NCBI RefSeq assembly: GCF_030929505.1
Contig: NZ_JAVFVV010000021.1
Span: forward strand, 1 to 64,000
Length of the DNA: 64,000 bases
Reading direction: 5' to 3'
DNA from: Mesorhizobium sp. LHD-90
Lineage (GTDB): Bacteria; Pseudomonadota; Alphaproteobacteria; Rhizobiales; Rhizobiaceae
The position numbers and the translations under genes are program-made. Positions 34,299 to 43,689 of the stretch are shown here, piece after piece (positions within the stretch are counted from its first letter, which is position 1; every line of letters begins with the position of its first letter). The notes beneath the pieces are model-generated. The model was not told the DNA's origin and did no database searches. It worked only from the letters and a program-made list of their open reading frames with translations.

Positions 34299-35072
34299 TC
34301 AGGCGGCGTCCCTGAAATATTTCGCCGTCGGCAGGATGGTCAAAGGCACCAGTTCCCCGCGACCCGGCCGGGCAAACATCATCCGCTGTTCCATTGGCGT
34401 CGATTTGAAGAATGGATAGCGGGTGAACGACCTTTCGCGGATCGCCGCGACCGTTGCCCGATAGAGAAGACCGTAGGAATGCAAACCCGGATAGTGACGC
34501 TTTTCCCCGATCTGCTCGGAGCGGAACACCCTTTTGTAAAAGCCCGCATGTTCGTCCTTGATGGTCGAGATGCAGAACGGCGCCTCAAAATGGAAGCAGG
34601 CAACTCCCGCCAGCCGGAGCGTAAGATAAGGTATCTGAGGATAGATGCGCGACCATTCCGGGTCTGCGGCAAGACGGCTGGGGTCGATGAAACTATCACC
34701 GGACGCCAGATAAGGTTCAAGGATGTCGCTGTAGAGCATCATTGAGGGCGAGAACGGATGCTCGCTGGTGACATGATGGATTCGAAGCGTGCTGATCAGC
34801 GCGCCGTCTATGTAGATGCCAAACTTGTAGCAGTTGGCCGTCTCATCAAGCGGATCATGGATCATCTGGTCCGACTTCTCGGGCACCATGTCGGACAGCC
34901 GGTAGGATTTGTACCGAAGCCGGTAGATGTCCTCGAGATCCTCGCCCTTGTCGCAGCGCCTGTATTCGGTGCGCTCCAGCAGTTCCGAGACTTTTCTCGA
35001 GAACTCCGAGATTTCCGGCACACCCGCCGGTACGGCGCTGGCCGCATCCAGCGCGGATCGCACTTCACTCAT
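34299..35072 (-). CDS. FeeM-like N-acyl amino acid synthase / GNAT-type acyltransferase
   Basis: A 257-residue protein of the FeeM/autoinducer-synthase-like GNAT group: YRLRYKSYRLSDMVP near residue 55 (cf. LuxI-type RxxVF), then DEYDD-like NCYKFGIYIDGALISTLRIH, and FIDPSRLAADPEWSR with a following IPYLTLRLAGVACF block. FeeM enzymes make N-acyl amino acids from acyl-ACP. The product here is unknown. Start MSEVRSALD (ATG 35072). A consensus CtrA site lies about 90 bp upstream. The neighbouring upstream gene, on the same strand, encodes a c-di-GMP GGDEF/EAL protein. Confidence 0.8.
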   Translation of the reverse strand: MSEVRSALDAASAVPAGVPEISEFSRKVSELLERTEYRRCDKGEDLEDIYRLRYKSYRLSDMVPEKSDQMIHDPLDETANCYKFGIYIDGALISTLRIHHVTSEHPFSPSMMLYSDILEPYLASGDSFIDPSRLAADPEWSRIYPQIPYLTLRLAGVACFHFEAPFCISTIKDEHAGFYKRVFRSEQIGEKRHYPGLHSYGLLYRATVAAIRERSFTRYPFFKSTPMEQRMMFARPGRGELVPLTILPTAKYFRDAA

Positions 35073-35159
35073 GTCCAGGCCCCCAGTCCCGCCATTCAAG
35101 GGTGAACCGCGGCCATCCGCGTGTAAAGGCGAAAACTCGATGCAACTTGTTTACCGGAC

Positions 35160-35182
35160 GTTAACCTTAAGGAATGGTTAAC
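35160..35182. promoter_or_regulatory. Candidate CtrA-binding site upstream of the FeeM-like gene
   Basis: GTTAACCTTAAGGAATGGTTAAC contains TTAA-N7-TTAAC at 35167-35182 on the plus strand (TTAA, GGAATGG, TTAAC), an exact match to the alphaproteobacterial CtrA consensus. On the minus strand it also gives TTAACCAT, the half-site consensus. The whole forms a 7-bp inverted repeat (35160-35166 and 35176-35182). It lies 88 bp before the acyltransferase start codon and after the GGDEF/EAL stop. Confidence 0.65.
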
Positions 35183-35274
35183 GCAGCCCTTTACCAGATA
35201 CGGGACGAGGACCTTCGTGACAAGGACGGAGATGGCGGCGACGGCGCTGCGCCGCCGTGTCGGCCGCCTTCCGG

Positions 35275-37587
35275 CTAACGCCGCGACTTGCGCTTGGTGA
35301 CGGGCTGGTCCGGCGCGAACGGCCAGATCGTGCTCGACATGGTCTCGATGCCGGTCGCGGACAGCGCCGAGCCGAACAGGAATCCTTGCAGCAGGTCCGG
35401 CTTGACGTCGTTCGCCAGGACCTTCAACTGCTCGAACGTCTCGACGCCCTCGATCGTCACGGTAAGGCCGAGCGGCCGCGACAGGTTGACGATGCCCCTG
35501 AGCAGTTCCAGCGAGCGCGGGTTGCCGGTCACGTCGAGCAGGAAGCTGCGGTCGATCTTGATCTTGTCGAGCGGCAGCGTGTGCAGATAGCTCAGGCTGG
35601 AATAGCCCGTGCCGAAGTCGTCCAGCGCGATGCGCACGCCGATCTGGCGCATCTCCTCGATGAATTTGCGCGTCAGCGCCTTGTCGTCGAGAAGCGCGGT
35701 CTCGGTGACCTCGATCTCCAGCCGGCTCGGCGACAATTTCGCCGCGGCAAGCGCCCCGCGCACCTTTTCCACGATGTCGCGGTTGCGGAAGTCGCGGGCT
35801 GACAGGTTGACTGAGACGCCGATCGGCTCGGGCCATTTCGCGCATTCGCGGCAGGCCGCATCCAGCATGAAGGCGCTGATCTCGGAGATGATGCCCATTT
35901 CCTCCGCGAGCGGGATGAAGATGCCCGGCGAGATCGGGCCGAGGTCCGGATGGTCCCAGCGGCAAAGCGCCTCGCAACTGGCGATCTGCATTGTTTTCAT
36001 GGCTATGATGGGCTGGTAGACGACGCGCAGCGACCGCGTCTCGATGGCGGTCCTGAGATCGGCCTTCATGAGCTGCCGGTTGCGGAAGGCGGCGTCCATG
36101 GCGGCTTCGAACAGGCGCCAGTCGTTCTTGCCGAGTTCCTTGGCCTTGTAGAGCGCAAGGTCGGCCTTCACGATCATGGCGTCGACATCGGTGTCCTTGA
36201 CCCGCGACAGCACCGCGCCGCCGCTGACCTGGACGCGCAATGCGTGGCCCGCCACGTCCACCTCGCCCTGCAGCCCGGCGAAGATGCGGTCGAGCATGGA
36301 CGCCAGATGGCTCTCGTCCTCGACCTGGTCGAAGAACACCATGAACTCGTCGCCGCCGAACCGGCTCACCTTGACCGTTTCGCCGGCGAAGGCCGCCAGC
36401 TTCTCCGCCACCGCATAGATCAGGCCGTCGCCGATCGGATGTCCAAGCGTGTCGTTGACGCTCTTGAAGTCGTCGAGATCGAGCACGGCGATGGCGCAGA
36501 GCCGGTTGCGGTCGCCGCCGGCAAGCGCCTCGGCGGCGATCTCGTGAAAATAGGCGCGGTTCGGCAGACCGGTCAGGCTGTCGTAGCGCGCCATCGAGCG
36601 GATCTTCTCCTCCGCCTCGACGCGCGCCGTCACGTCCTCGAAGGTGATCACGCCGAGTTCCTGGCTGCCTTCGCGGGCCGAGAATTCGTAGTGCTGGCCG
36701 TTGGTGAACGATACCAGCACCTTGCGGTTTCGTCCCTCGCTCAGCGCGCGCGTCAATTGCGCCTCGACGAAGCGGCAATCCTTGGCGTCGAGCAGTCCGC
36801 CGGCCACGCCGCGCATCAGCAGCGAGTGGATGGAACGGCCGAGCAGCGCCTCGGTGGACTTCAGCGACATCAGATGCGCCGCCTCGGCGTTGGCGACCAC
36901 GACCTTGCCGTCGGGCCCCAGCATCACCAGGCCGTGCGACATGGTGTTCAGCGCCCGGTTGAAGCGCTGGGCGAGGTTGTTGGCTTTCTTCTCCTCCGAC
37001 AGCGCGGTGAAGAGGACGTCGCGGACCAGATCGGCAAAACGTTTGATGGCGAAGAAGAACGGTGCCGAAAGCGCGCCCAGGATGACGTGGTACACGTCAC
37101 CGCGCAGGATGAATGCGAGCGAGATCGGCCAGGTCGTCGTCACGATGAAGATCATGACCATGCGCGGCGAACCGTAATTGCGGCCCGCGATCGACGTGAT
37201 CGAGGCGAGCGTCACGCAGACCGCGGCGATTTCGGCGAAGCTGTCATTGGTCAGATAGATGGCGACGAAGCAGAACAGCCCCAGCATGGAGCCATGCAGC
37301 GAGCCGTAGAGGATGTAGTCGTTTTCGCGCCGATGCGCCTCCTCCCAGTCGGTGGGCTTCGGCGCGTTGCGGTATTTGCTCATATTGCCGAGGCGCAGCA
37401 CCGCGACGACCATCAGTCCGGCCGCGACGTAGAGGTAAACCGGATTGTCGGTTTTCCAGTAGCAGAGGAAGACCAGCAAGGTCTGGGCCGCGAAGCCAAT
37501 GGTCAGCGTCAGCCCGTCGCGGAAAAGCGTTTCCACGAACGGGATGTAGATATCGACCGGATAGTCGCTCTTTCGCCTGCCTGCCAC
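35275..37587 (-). CDS. Membrane-bound PAS-GGDEF-EAL cyclic-di-GMP signalling protein
   Basis: A 770-residue protein. The N-terminus has about six membrane helices (roughly 20-190, e.g. FAAQTLLVFLCYW, GLFCFVAIYL), a MASE-like sensor. A PAS domain follows (about 230-340; LNTMSHGLVMLGPDGKVVVA), then GGDEF with intact FGGDEF near residues 410-415, then EAL (EALCRW near 538, DDFGTGYSSLSYL, and VTIEGVE). Both catalytic motifs look intact, so it may be bifunctional. The likely start is GTG 37587 (VAGRRKSDYPVD), weak RBS GGAA; longer in-frame readings overlap the next gene antisense or out of frame. Confidence 0.92.
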   Translation of the reverse strand: MAGRRKSDYPVDIYIPFVETLFRDGLTLTIGFAAQTLLVFLCYWKTDNPVYLYVAAGLMVVAVLRLGNMSKYRNAPKPTDWEEAHRRENDYILYGSLHGSMLGLFCFVAIYLTNDSFAEIAAVCVTLASITSIAGRNYGSPRMVMIFIVTTTWPISLAFILRGDVYHVILGALSAPFFFAIKRFADLVRDVLFTALSEEKKANNLAQRFNRALNTMSHGLVMLGPDGKVVVANAEAAHLMSLKSTEALLGRSIHSLLMRGVAGGLLDAKDCRFVEAQLTRALSEGRNRKVLVSFTNGQHYEFSAREGSQELGVITFEDVTARVEAEEKIRSMARYDSLTGLPNRAYFHEIAAEALAGGDRNRLCAIAVLDLDDFKSVNDTLGHPIGDGLIYAVAEKLAAFAGETVKVSRFGGDEFMVFFDQVEDESHLASMLDRIFAGLQGEVDVAGHALRVQVSGGAVLSRVKDTDVDAMIVKADLALYKAKELGKNDWRLFEAAMDAAFRNRQLMKADLRTAIETRSLRVVYQPIIAMKTMQIASCEALCRWDHPDLGPISPGIFIPLAEEMGIISEISAFMLDAACRECAKWPEPIGVSVNLSARDFRNRDIVEKVRGALAAAKLSPSRLEIEVTETALLDDKALTRKFIEEMRQIGVRIALDDFGTGYSSLSYLHTLPLDKIKIDRSFLLDVTGNPRSLELLRGIVNLSRPLGLTVTIEGVETFEQLKVLANDVKPDLLQGFLFGSALSATGIETMSSTIWPFAPDQPVTKRKSRR

Positions 37588-37738
37588 GCCGTGTTTCCGG
37601 CTTCTGATGCAGCCCCCTGAGTGCCACAATCCGCTTAAGAAAGGCTTAGGCGGGCGCAGGCCGGCGACGAAGAAACATGGAAATATAAAGCCTGGCCCGG
37701 CTGCTTCGGCAAAGGTCCGTGAAAATAACAGGAACGCC

Positions 37739-40700
37739 CTACTCGGCCGCACGCACCAGCGATTCGGTCTCCGGGTGGTCGAGCCGCGCGAGCAGCCGGT
37801 CGCGTTCGGCGTCTGCCTTGGCGACGCTTGCCTGCTTGACATGGCCGTAGCCGCGGATGAGTCGCGGCAGCGAGGCCAGGGCCGCGGCGGCCTCCATTCG
37901 GCGCGGTTCGAGCACGGCGAGGATGCGATCGAGATCCTGCTCATAGCGAGCAAGCAGTGTGCGTTCCATGCGCCGCTCGGCATTGTAGGAGAACGGATCG
38001 ACCATCGTGCCGCGCACACCGCGCAGCGCTGCAAGCACCCGGAAACCCTCCGTCATCCAGCCGGAGAATTTCGACTTGCGCGGTTTGCCGTCAGCGTCGC
38101 GGCGGCCGAGGATCGGCGGCGCCAGATGGAACTCCAGCCGGTCGTAACCCTGGAATTCGCGCGCGAGCTGGCGCTTGAACGATCCATCCGTATAAAGGCG
38201 CGCTACCTCGTATTCGTCCTTCACGGCCATCAGCTTGAACAGGCTCCGGGCCACCGCCTCCGTCAGTTCCCTTGAGCCGGGCGCCGCTTGCTCCTCGGCG
38301 GCGCGCACCAAGGCGATACGGTCGAGATAGCGCTTGGCATAGGCAGCGTTCTGATAGTCGGTCAGGAAGGCGGCGCGGCGCGAAATCACCTCGTCCAGCG
38401 TCTCGGCAAGCGTTTCCGCAGGCGCGGCGCCGTTGGCGGCAACCAGCTTGCGCACAAATTCCGGATCATGCGCGGCGCGGCGGCCCCAGCGGAACGCCGC
38501 GACATTCATCGCCACCGCCTCGCCGTTCAGCCCGATGGCCCGCTCCACGGCCTCCGCCGACAGCGGCAATGCGCCCGTCTGATGGCTGTAGCCGAGCATG
38601 AACATGTTGGCGCCGATCGAATTGCCGAACAGCACGCTGGCCGCCCGTGTCGCGTCGAAGAAATGCGTCCGCTCTTCACCGGCGGCCTTGCGGATCGCCC
38701 GCTTCAGCCGCTCGGTCGGCAGCGAGAAGTCGGCGACGCGGGTGAAATCCCCCGGCATCACCTCCGCCGTGTTGGCGACGAAAATCGTGTGCCCCTCGCG
38801 CACCGCCGCCAGCACCTTTCGCGAGCCGGACACGACGAGATCGCAGCCGAGGACCAGGTCGGCCTTGCCCGCGGAAACCCGGATTGCGTGGATTTCCTCC
38901 GGCGACCTTGCGATGCGGACATGCGTGAACACCGCGCCGCCCTTCTGCGCCAGGCCGGCCATGTCGATCATGCCGCAGCCCCTGCCCTCCAGATGCGCCG
39001 CCATGCCGAGGATCGCGCCGATGGTGACGACGCCGGTTCCGCCGACTCCGTCGATGATCGCCGACCAGCCGTCGCCGCCGAGCGTGAACGGGCGCGGCTC
39101 CGGCACGCCGTCAAGCGGGTCCGCCGATCCCGCCAAGCCTCCGGCCTTCCTCATCTTGGCGCCATGCACCGTCACGAAGGACGGGCAGAAGCCGTTGACG
39201 CAGGAGAAATCCTTGTTGCAGCTCGACTGGTCGATGCGGCGCTTGCGGCCGAACTCCGTCTCCACCGGCTGCACCGACACGCAGTTCGACTTCACTCCGC
39301 AGTCGCCGCAGCCCTCGCAGACCAGCTCGTTGATGATTACCCGCTTGTCGGGGTCGGGAAAGGTGCCGCGCTTGCGCCGCCGGCGCTTTTCCGCCGCGCA
39401 GGTCTGGTCGTAGATCAGCACCGAGACGCCCCTGACCTCGCGCAGTTCTCGCTGCACCCGGTCCATGTCGTCGCGGTGGCTGACCGTCGTGCCCGCCGGA
39501 AAATTGGCGGGCCCGTATTTGCCGGGCTCGTCGCTGACCACGGCGATGCGCTCGATGCCCTCGGCGCGCACCTGCTCGGCGATGGCGAACACCGTCAGCC
39601 CACCCTCGTGCGGCTGGCCGCCGGTCATCGCCACGGCGTCGTTGTAGAGTATTTTATACGTGATGTTGGCGCCCGACGCCTTGGCGAAGCGCAGCGCCAG
39701 GCTGCCGGAATGGTTGTAGGTGCCGTCGCCGAGATTCTGGAAAATGTGCTGGCGCGTCGTGAATGGCGCCTGCCCGACCCACTGCGCGCCCTCCCCGCCC
39801 ATCGCGGTGAAGCCCGAGGTCGAGCGGTCCATCCACAGTGCCATGAAATGACAACCGATGCCGGCGGCCGCCACCGAGCCTTCCGGCACCTTGGTCGAGC
39901 TGTTGTGCGGGCAGCCTGAGCAGAAATAGGGCGTGCGCTGGCTGATGTCTTTTGTGTCGGCCAGCATGGCCTGGAATTGCCTGAGCCGCGCCGCGCGCGC
40001 CGCGATTTCTTCCGAATGGCCGATGGTACGCAGGATGCGATCGGCCAGCGCAATCGCGATCTCGTTCGGGTCGAGCGCGCCCTTGGCCGGGAACAGCCAT
40101 TGCCCGCGTTCGTCGGTCTTGCCCACCACCAGCGGCCGGTGGCTGGTGTTGTAGAGCGCTTCCTTGACCTGCACCTCGATCAGCGAGCGTTTTTCCTCGA
40201 CGACGACGACCGTCTCCAGCCCGTCGACGAATTCGGCGATGTGTTCGAGATCGAGCGGCCAGGGCGCGCCGACCTTGAACAGGCGGATGCCGAGCCGGTT
40301 GGCCTCGGCCTCGCCGATGCCGAGGTCGTCCAGTGCCTGGCGCACGTCCAGATAACTCTTGCCGACGGTGACGATGCCGAGTTTTGCTCCGCGCCCGCCG
40401 GAATAGACGATGCGGTTGATGCCGTTGACGCGGATGAAGGCGGAAACCGCGGCACGCTTGTATTCATGCAGCCGCGCCTCCTGCCCGAGCTGGTCGAGCT
40501 CGTTGCGGATGCTGATCCCGCCGGGCGGCATGTCGAGCTCCGGCAGTACGATCTTCACGCGGTCCAGCGAGGCGTCGACCGAAGCCGTCGATTCGATGTT
40601 GTCCTTCACGCATTTGATCGCGGCCCAGGTGCTTGAGAACCGCGACAGCGCGTAACCGTAGAGCCCGTAGTCGATGAGTTCCTGCACGCCAGCCGGATTG

Positions 40701-41212
40701 AGGATCGGCATCATCGTGTCGACGAACAGGAATTCCGTCGCATGGGCATTCGTCGACGACTCTGCCATGTGGTCGTCGCCCATCAGCGCCAGCACGCCGC
40801 CGTGTTTCGATGTTCCCGCGAGATTGGCGTGACGAAAAACGTCGCCGGAGCGGTCGACGCCCGGCCCCTTGCCGTACCACAGGCCGAACACGCCGTCGTG
40901 GCGGCCCTCGCCGGCAAGCTCCGCCTGTTGCGTGCCCCAGCAGGCGGTCGCCGCCAGCTCCTCGTTGAGACCCGGCTGGAACACGACGCCGGCCTCACCG
41001 AGCTGCTTGCGCGCCTTCCAAAGCTGCATGTCGAGGCCGCCCAGCGGCGATCCGCGATAGCCCGAGACGAAACCCGCCGTGTTCAGCCCGGCCAGCCGGT
41101 CGCGCTTGCGCTGCATAAGCAGCATGCGCACGATCGCCTGGGCGCCGGAGAGGAAGACGCGCTCCTTCGACAAGTCGAACTTGTCGTCGAGCGCGACGTC
41201 GTGAAGGGTCAT
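37739..41212 (-). CDS. Indolepyruvate:ferredoxin oxidoreductase (fused alpha/beta type)
   Basis: A 1157-residue enzyme oxidatively decarboxylating aryl (indole)pyruvates to acyl-CoA with ferredoxin reduction. The N-terminal TPP/pyrimidine domain begins DDKFDLSKERVFLSGAQAIVR and has QRKRDRLAGLNTAGFVSGYRGSPLGG. The TPP-binding GDGTYNHSGSLAL is in the middle. A ferredoxin-like Cys cluster (CEGCGDCGVKSNC and CNKDFSCVNGFC) follows, then the gamma domain (DGVGGTGVVTIGAILGMAAH) and a C-terminal about 170-residue extension (DUF6537-like) typical of proteobacterial fused forms. Monocistronic; 150 bp before the GGDEF gene on the same strand. It likely serves aromatic amino acid catabolism. Confidence 0.93.
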   Translation of the reverse strand: MTLHDVALDDKFDLSKERVFLSGAQAIVRMLLMQRKRDRLAGLNTAGFVSGYRGSPLGGLDMQLWKARKQLGEAGVVFQPGLNEELAATACWGTQQAELAGEGRHDGVFGLWYGKGPGVDRSGDVFRHANLAGTSKHGGVLALMGDDHMAESSTNAHATEFLFVDTMMPILNPAGVQELIDYGLYGYALSRFSSTWAAIKCVKDNIESTASVDASLDRVKIVLPELDMPPGGISIRNELDQLGQEARLHEYKRAAVSAFIRVNGINRIVYSGGRGAKLGIVTVGKSYLDVRQALDDLGIGEAEANRLGIRLFKVGAPWPLDLEHIAEFVDGLETVVVVEEKRSLIEVQVKEALYNTSHRPLVVGKTDERGQWLFPAKGALDPNEIAIALADRILRTIGHSEEIAARAARLRQFQAMLADTKDISQRTPYFCSGCPHNSSTKVPEGSVAAAGIGCHFMALWMDRSTSGFTAMGGEGAQWVGQAPFTTRQHIFQNLGDGTYNHSGSLALRFAKASGANITYKILYNDAVAMTGGQPHEGGLTVFAIAEQVRAEGIERIAVVSDEPGKYGPANFPAGTTVSHRDDMDRVQRELREVRGVSVLIYDQTCAAEKRRRRKRGTFPDPDKRVIINELVCEGCGDCGVKSNCVSVQPVETEFGRKRRIDQSSCNKDFSCVNGFCPSFVTVHGAKMRKAGGLAGSADPLDGVPEPRPFTLGGDGWSAIIDGVGGTGVVTIGAILGMAAHLEGRGCGMIDMAGLAQKGGAVFTHVRIARSPEEIHAIRVSAGKADLVLGCDLVVSGSRKVLAAVREGHTIFVANTAEVMPGDFTRVADFSLPTERLKRAIRKAAGEERTHFFDATRAASVLFGNSIGANMFMLGYSHQTGALPLSAEAVERAIGLNGEAVAMNVAAFRWGRRAAHDPEFVRKLVAANGAAPAETLAETLDEVISRRAAFLTDYQNAAYAKRYLDRIALVRAAEEQAAPGSRELTEAVARSLFKLMAVKDEYEVARLYTDGSFKRQLAREFQGYDRLEFHLAPPILGRRDADGKPRKSKFSGWMTEGFRVLAALRGVRGTMVDPFSYNAERRMERTLLARYEQDLDRILAVLEPRRMEAAAALASLPRLIRGYGHVKQASVAKADAERDRLLARLDHPETESLVRAAE

Positions 41213-41344
41213 GCGTTTATGCCTGTTCGGGAGCCGGCCCGAGTCGGACCGCTCTCGTGGGTTCGGTGCGGTGGACTCTTTCGATCCTTCGCCCCCGCGT
41301 CAAACAAATTTGCATGACCGCCCGGTAATATGAGGTCAGCGGAC

Positions 41345-41881
41345 CTAGCCTTGCGCCCTCGGCGGGCAAGGCGCTTCGTCGGCGCCGGGCAACTGACCGT
41401 CGGGATGGCCGGCCAGTTCGGGGTTCGGCTGATAGAGCGGGCCGACGACCAGCGGCCGGTCCGGCAAAATATCCTGATCCTCGCTGGAGGTCATGGTCGT
41501 CTCGATGGTCTGCTTCACCGCTCCGGTCGCGTCCTCGATGCGGATCGTAACCGCATAGGGGCGGCCCTTGGCGACGCAGCGCAGCGGCGGGCTCTGGATC
41601 GTCGTCCTGACGAGTCTCGGCCAGATCTTTTCGCGCACCACGATCGGCGCGCCGCCGGCAGGATCCTCGAAACGAGCCACAGCCACCTCGCCGTCCGCCG
41701 GCGGCTTTACCGGCGCGATGTTGACCAGATAGGTCGCCGTCGCGACGCGGTAGTTGAACACGAACAGCTTTCCGTCGAGCCGGTAGTATTCGCCCTCGCC
41801 CCCCGTATCGCGGCACGACGCGATCAGGACAGCCACGCCGAGCACGGCAGCGAACCGGCGAAGATCGCACAGGCTACGCAT
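41345..41881 (-). CDS. Predicted lipoprotein of unknown function
   Basis: A 178-residue protein with a lipoprotein signal: Arg-rich start, hydrophobic AVLGVAVLIASC with lipobox Cys23. The mature part has KLFVFNYRVATATYLVNI and a beta-rich middle, no recognised domain. ATG 41881. Its start overlaps the CGNR regulator stop by 8 bases (41874-41881), so it is co-translated with that gene. Confidence 0.75.
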   Translation of the reverse strand: MRSLCDLRRFAAVLGVAVLIASCRDTGGEGEYYRLDGKLFVFNYRVATATYLVNIAPVKPPADGEVAVARFEDPAGGAPIVVREKIWPRLVRTTIQSPPLRCVAKGRPYAVTIRIEDATGAVKQTIETTMTSSEDQDILPDRPLVVGPLYQPNPELAGHPDGQLPGADEAPCPPRAQG

Positions 41882-42482
41882 CGGAATACTCCTCCAGGCC
41901 CTTCCGCCGCCGATAATGCCGCTGCGCCTTCCGTCGGTTGCCGCACACCGTCATGTCGCACCAGATGCGGCTGCGGTTGCGGCTCTCGTCGAGGAACAGC
42001 CAGCGGCAGTTGGCGCAGATGCGGATGCGTTCCGACCGCGCCGGTGGCAGCAGCGACAGCGCCGAAACCGCCACCGCCGCCTCGAAAGCAATCGGCAATG
42101 ACGGGTCGCCGAATGGCCGCGCCTTGCCACCAACCCGCTCGCCGTGCCCGGCCAGCCCGTCAGCGCAGGCAGACAGGAACGGCGCGAGATCGGCCGTGTC
42201 GACGTCACCGTCGAGCGCCGCGCGGCGAAACAGCCGGTCGGTGGTTTCCCTGAGCACGATCACCTTGCCGGCGACCTTGCCCGGATCGGCGACGCCGAGC
42301 GCCCGCGCGCCAAGCTCGTGCAAACGGAAGACGGTCGCCGCCTCGGCAAAGCGGGCAATCTCGATGGGATCGGAAAAACGATCGAACGATCGTTCAGGGT
42401 CGCCGCGCAGGACCACGGTATTGGTCACGTCGAGCGCCAAGACGCCACCGGAGAAGCGATGCGGGGTCCAGGAAACGGCCAT
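41874..42482 (-). CDS. CGNR zinc-finger (ABATE) family transcription regulator
   Basis: A 202-residue protein. The N-terminal ABATE domain spans about 5-140 (ALDVTNTVVLRGDPERSFDRF...), and the C-terminal CGNR finger has Cys156, Cys159, Cys175 and Cys180 (CANCRW..., CDMTVCGNRRKAQRHYRR). These are presumed DNA-binding stress regulators. It is divergent from the permease gene at 42574; the shared gap contains a 9-bp inverted repeat that may be its operator. Confidence 0.85.
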   Translation of the reverse strand: MAVSWTPHRFSGGVLALDVTNTVVLRGDPERSFDRFSDPIEIARFAEAATVFRLHELGARALGVADPGKVAGKVIVLRETTDRLFRRAALDGDVDTADLAPFLSACADGLAGHGERVGGKARPFGDPSLPIAFEAAVAVSALSLLPPARSERIRICANCRWLFLDESRNRSRIWCDMTVCGNRRKAQRHYRRRKGLEEYSDA

Positions 42483-42488
42483 GGCTCA

Positions 42489-42524
42489 AATCTAACTGGT
42501 ATACTACATTTGACAAGTTAGATT
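42489..42524. promoter_or_regulatory. Inverted repeat in the divergent promoter of the CGNR gene and permease gene
   Basis: AATCTAACT (42489-42497) and AGTTAGATT (42516-42524) are perfect 9-bp arms 18 bp apart. A TTGTCA-N16-TAGATT promoter-like pair on the minus strand lies within it, and TTGACA (42510-42515) on the plus strand could be a -35 box. The CGNR ATG is only seven bases from the nearer arm, so its message would have a very short leader. The spacing suggests a dimeric regulator on successive turns. Confidence 0.6.
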
Positions 42525-42573
42525 CCGTGGCGCAGGCTTGGGCGACATTGCCGCTCGCGCCGCCGGACCCGCG

Positions 42574-43488
42574 ATGCTCTACTTCCTGCAACAACTCCTC
42601 AACGGCCTGCATATCGGCGCTGTCTATGCGCTGCTCGCCTTTGGCTACGCGCTTATCAACGGCGTGCTCCACCGCACCAACCTCGCGCATGGCGCGATCT
42701 TCGGTTTCGCCGGCCAGGTCATGATCCTTGCTGCCGTGTTCGGCTGGCAGATTCTATGGCTCACCCTGCCCGCAACGCTGGCGTTCGGCATATTCATGGC
42801 GCTGCTTTATGGCGCGCTGGTTTCCGCCGTGCTGGCGCGCAGCGTCTTCCAGCCGCTGGCCAACCGCTCGCCCAACACCATCGTGGCCGCCACCCTCGGC
42901 GTCTCGTTGGTGCTGATGGAAATGAGCCGGATCGCCGCCGACACGCGCGATTTCTGGCTGCCGCCGCTGCTGTCGCAGCCCGTCGTCTTCGCCGCGGAAA
43001 ACGGTTTCCGGCTGACGCTGACGGTGTTGCAACTCATCAACTGCGCCGTGGCCGCGCTGCTGATGGCCGCCGCGTCACGAGCGATGGCGACAAGTCGCTT
43101 CGGCCGCGAGTGGCGGGCGATCAGCGACGACCCGCTCGCCGCCGCCTTCTGCGGCATCGACACGAAAAAAGTGTTCCGGCAGGCAGTGGTCTACGGCGGT
43201 CTCGCCGCCAGCGTCGCCGGCATCCTCGCCGCGCTCTATTACGGCAACATCAGCTTCGGCAGCGGGCTGGTGTTCGGCCTGAAGATCCTGTTCGTCACCG
43301 CCGTCGGCGGTTATCTTTCGCCCGCCCGCGCGGCGGCCGGCGGGCTAGCCTTCGGCATCGCCGAATCGCTTTGGTCCGGCTATTTCCCGATCGAATGGCG
43401 CGACGGCTGGATGCTCGCCTTCCTGGTGGCGCTTCTGGTGCTGCGGCCGGAGCGCTCGCAGCCCGACCGGGTCGGCGCGCCAGGATAG
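42574..43488 (+). CDS. Orphan Liv-type ABC transporter permease (LivH-like)
   Basis: A 304-residue permease with about eight helices and the LivH core LLNGLHIGAVYALLAFGYALI, TNLAHGAIFGFAGQV, EWRAISDDPLAAAFCGID and FGIAESLWSGYF. No binding protein, ATPase or LivM partner is adjacent, so it is an isolated component. ATG at 42574 is chosen over an upstream TTG at 42538. Divergent from the CGNR regulator gene, which may control it. Confidence 0.85.
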   Translation: MLYFLQQLLNGLHIGAVYALLAFGYALINGVLHRTNLAHGAIFGFAGQVMILAAVFGWQILWLTLPATLAFGIFMALLYGALVSAVLARSVFQPLANRSPNTIVAATLGVSLVLMEMSRIAADTRDFWLPPLLSQPVVFAAENGFRLTLTVLQLINCAVAALLMAAASRAMATSRFGREWRAISDDPLAAAFCGIDTKKVFRQAVVYGGLAASVAGILAALYYGNISFGSGLVFGLKILFVTAVGGYLSPARAAAGGLAFGIAESLWSGYFPIEWRDGWMLAFLVALLVLRPERSQPDRVGAPG

Positions 43489-43689
43489 GTCCGCCGATCT
43501 TAGACATTCGTCGTACCCCGCGCCACGCAACGCCACTTCCGCAGCGGCAGGTGGCACAATCGCTTCCCCTATCTGCGCCATAACATGTTGACGCCGCCCC
43601 GACTGCCGTCATACCGATGGCGGCGACCGGCCGCCTGAAAAGATCTTGGCGGGACACGGACGGCCGGGTGACGGATCGGGAGGAACTGA

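Noticed and set aside
35275-38034. Reading the GGDEF-EAL protein from an upstream start at 38034
   Set aside because: The extra 149 residues overlap the oxidoreductase gene out of frame and are Arg/Ser/Pro-rich.
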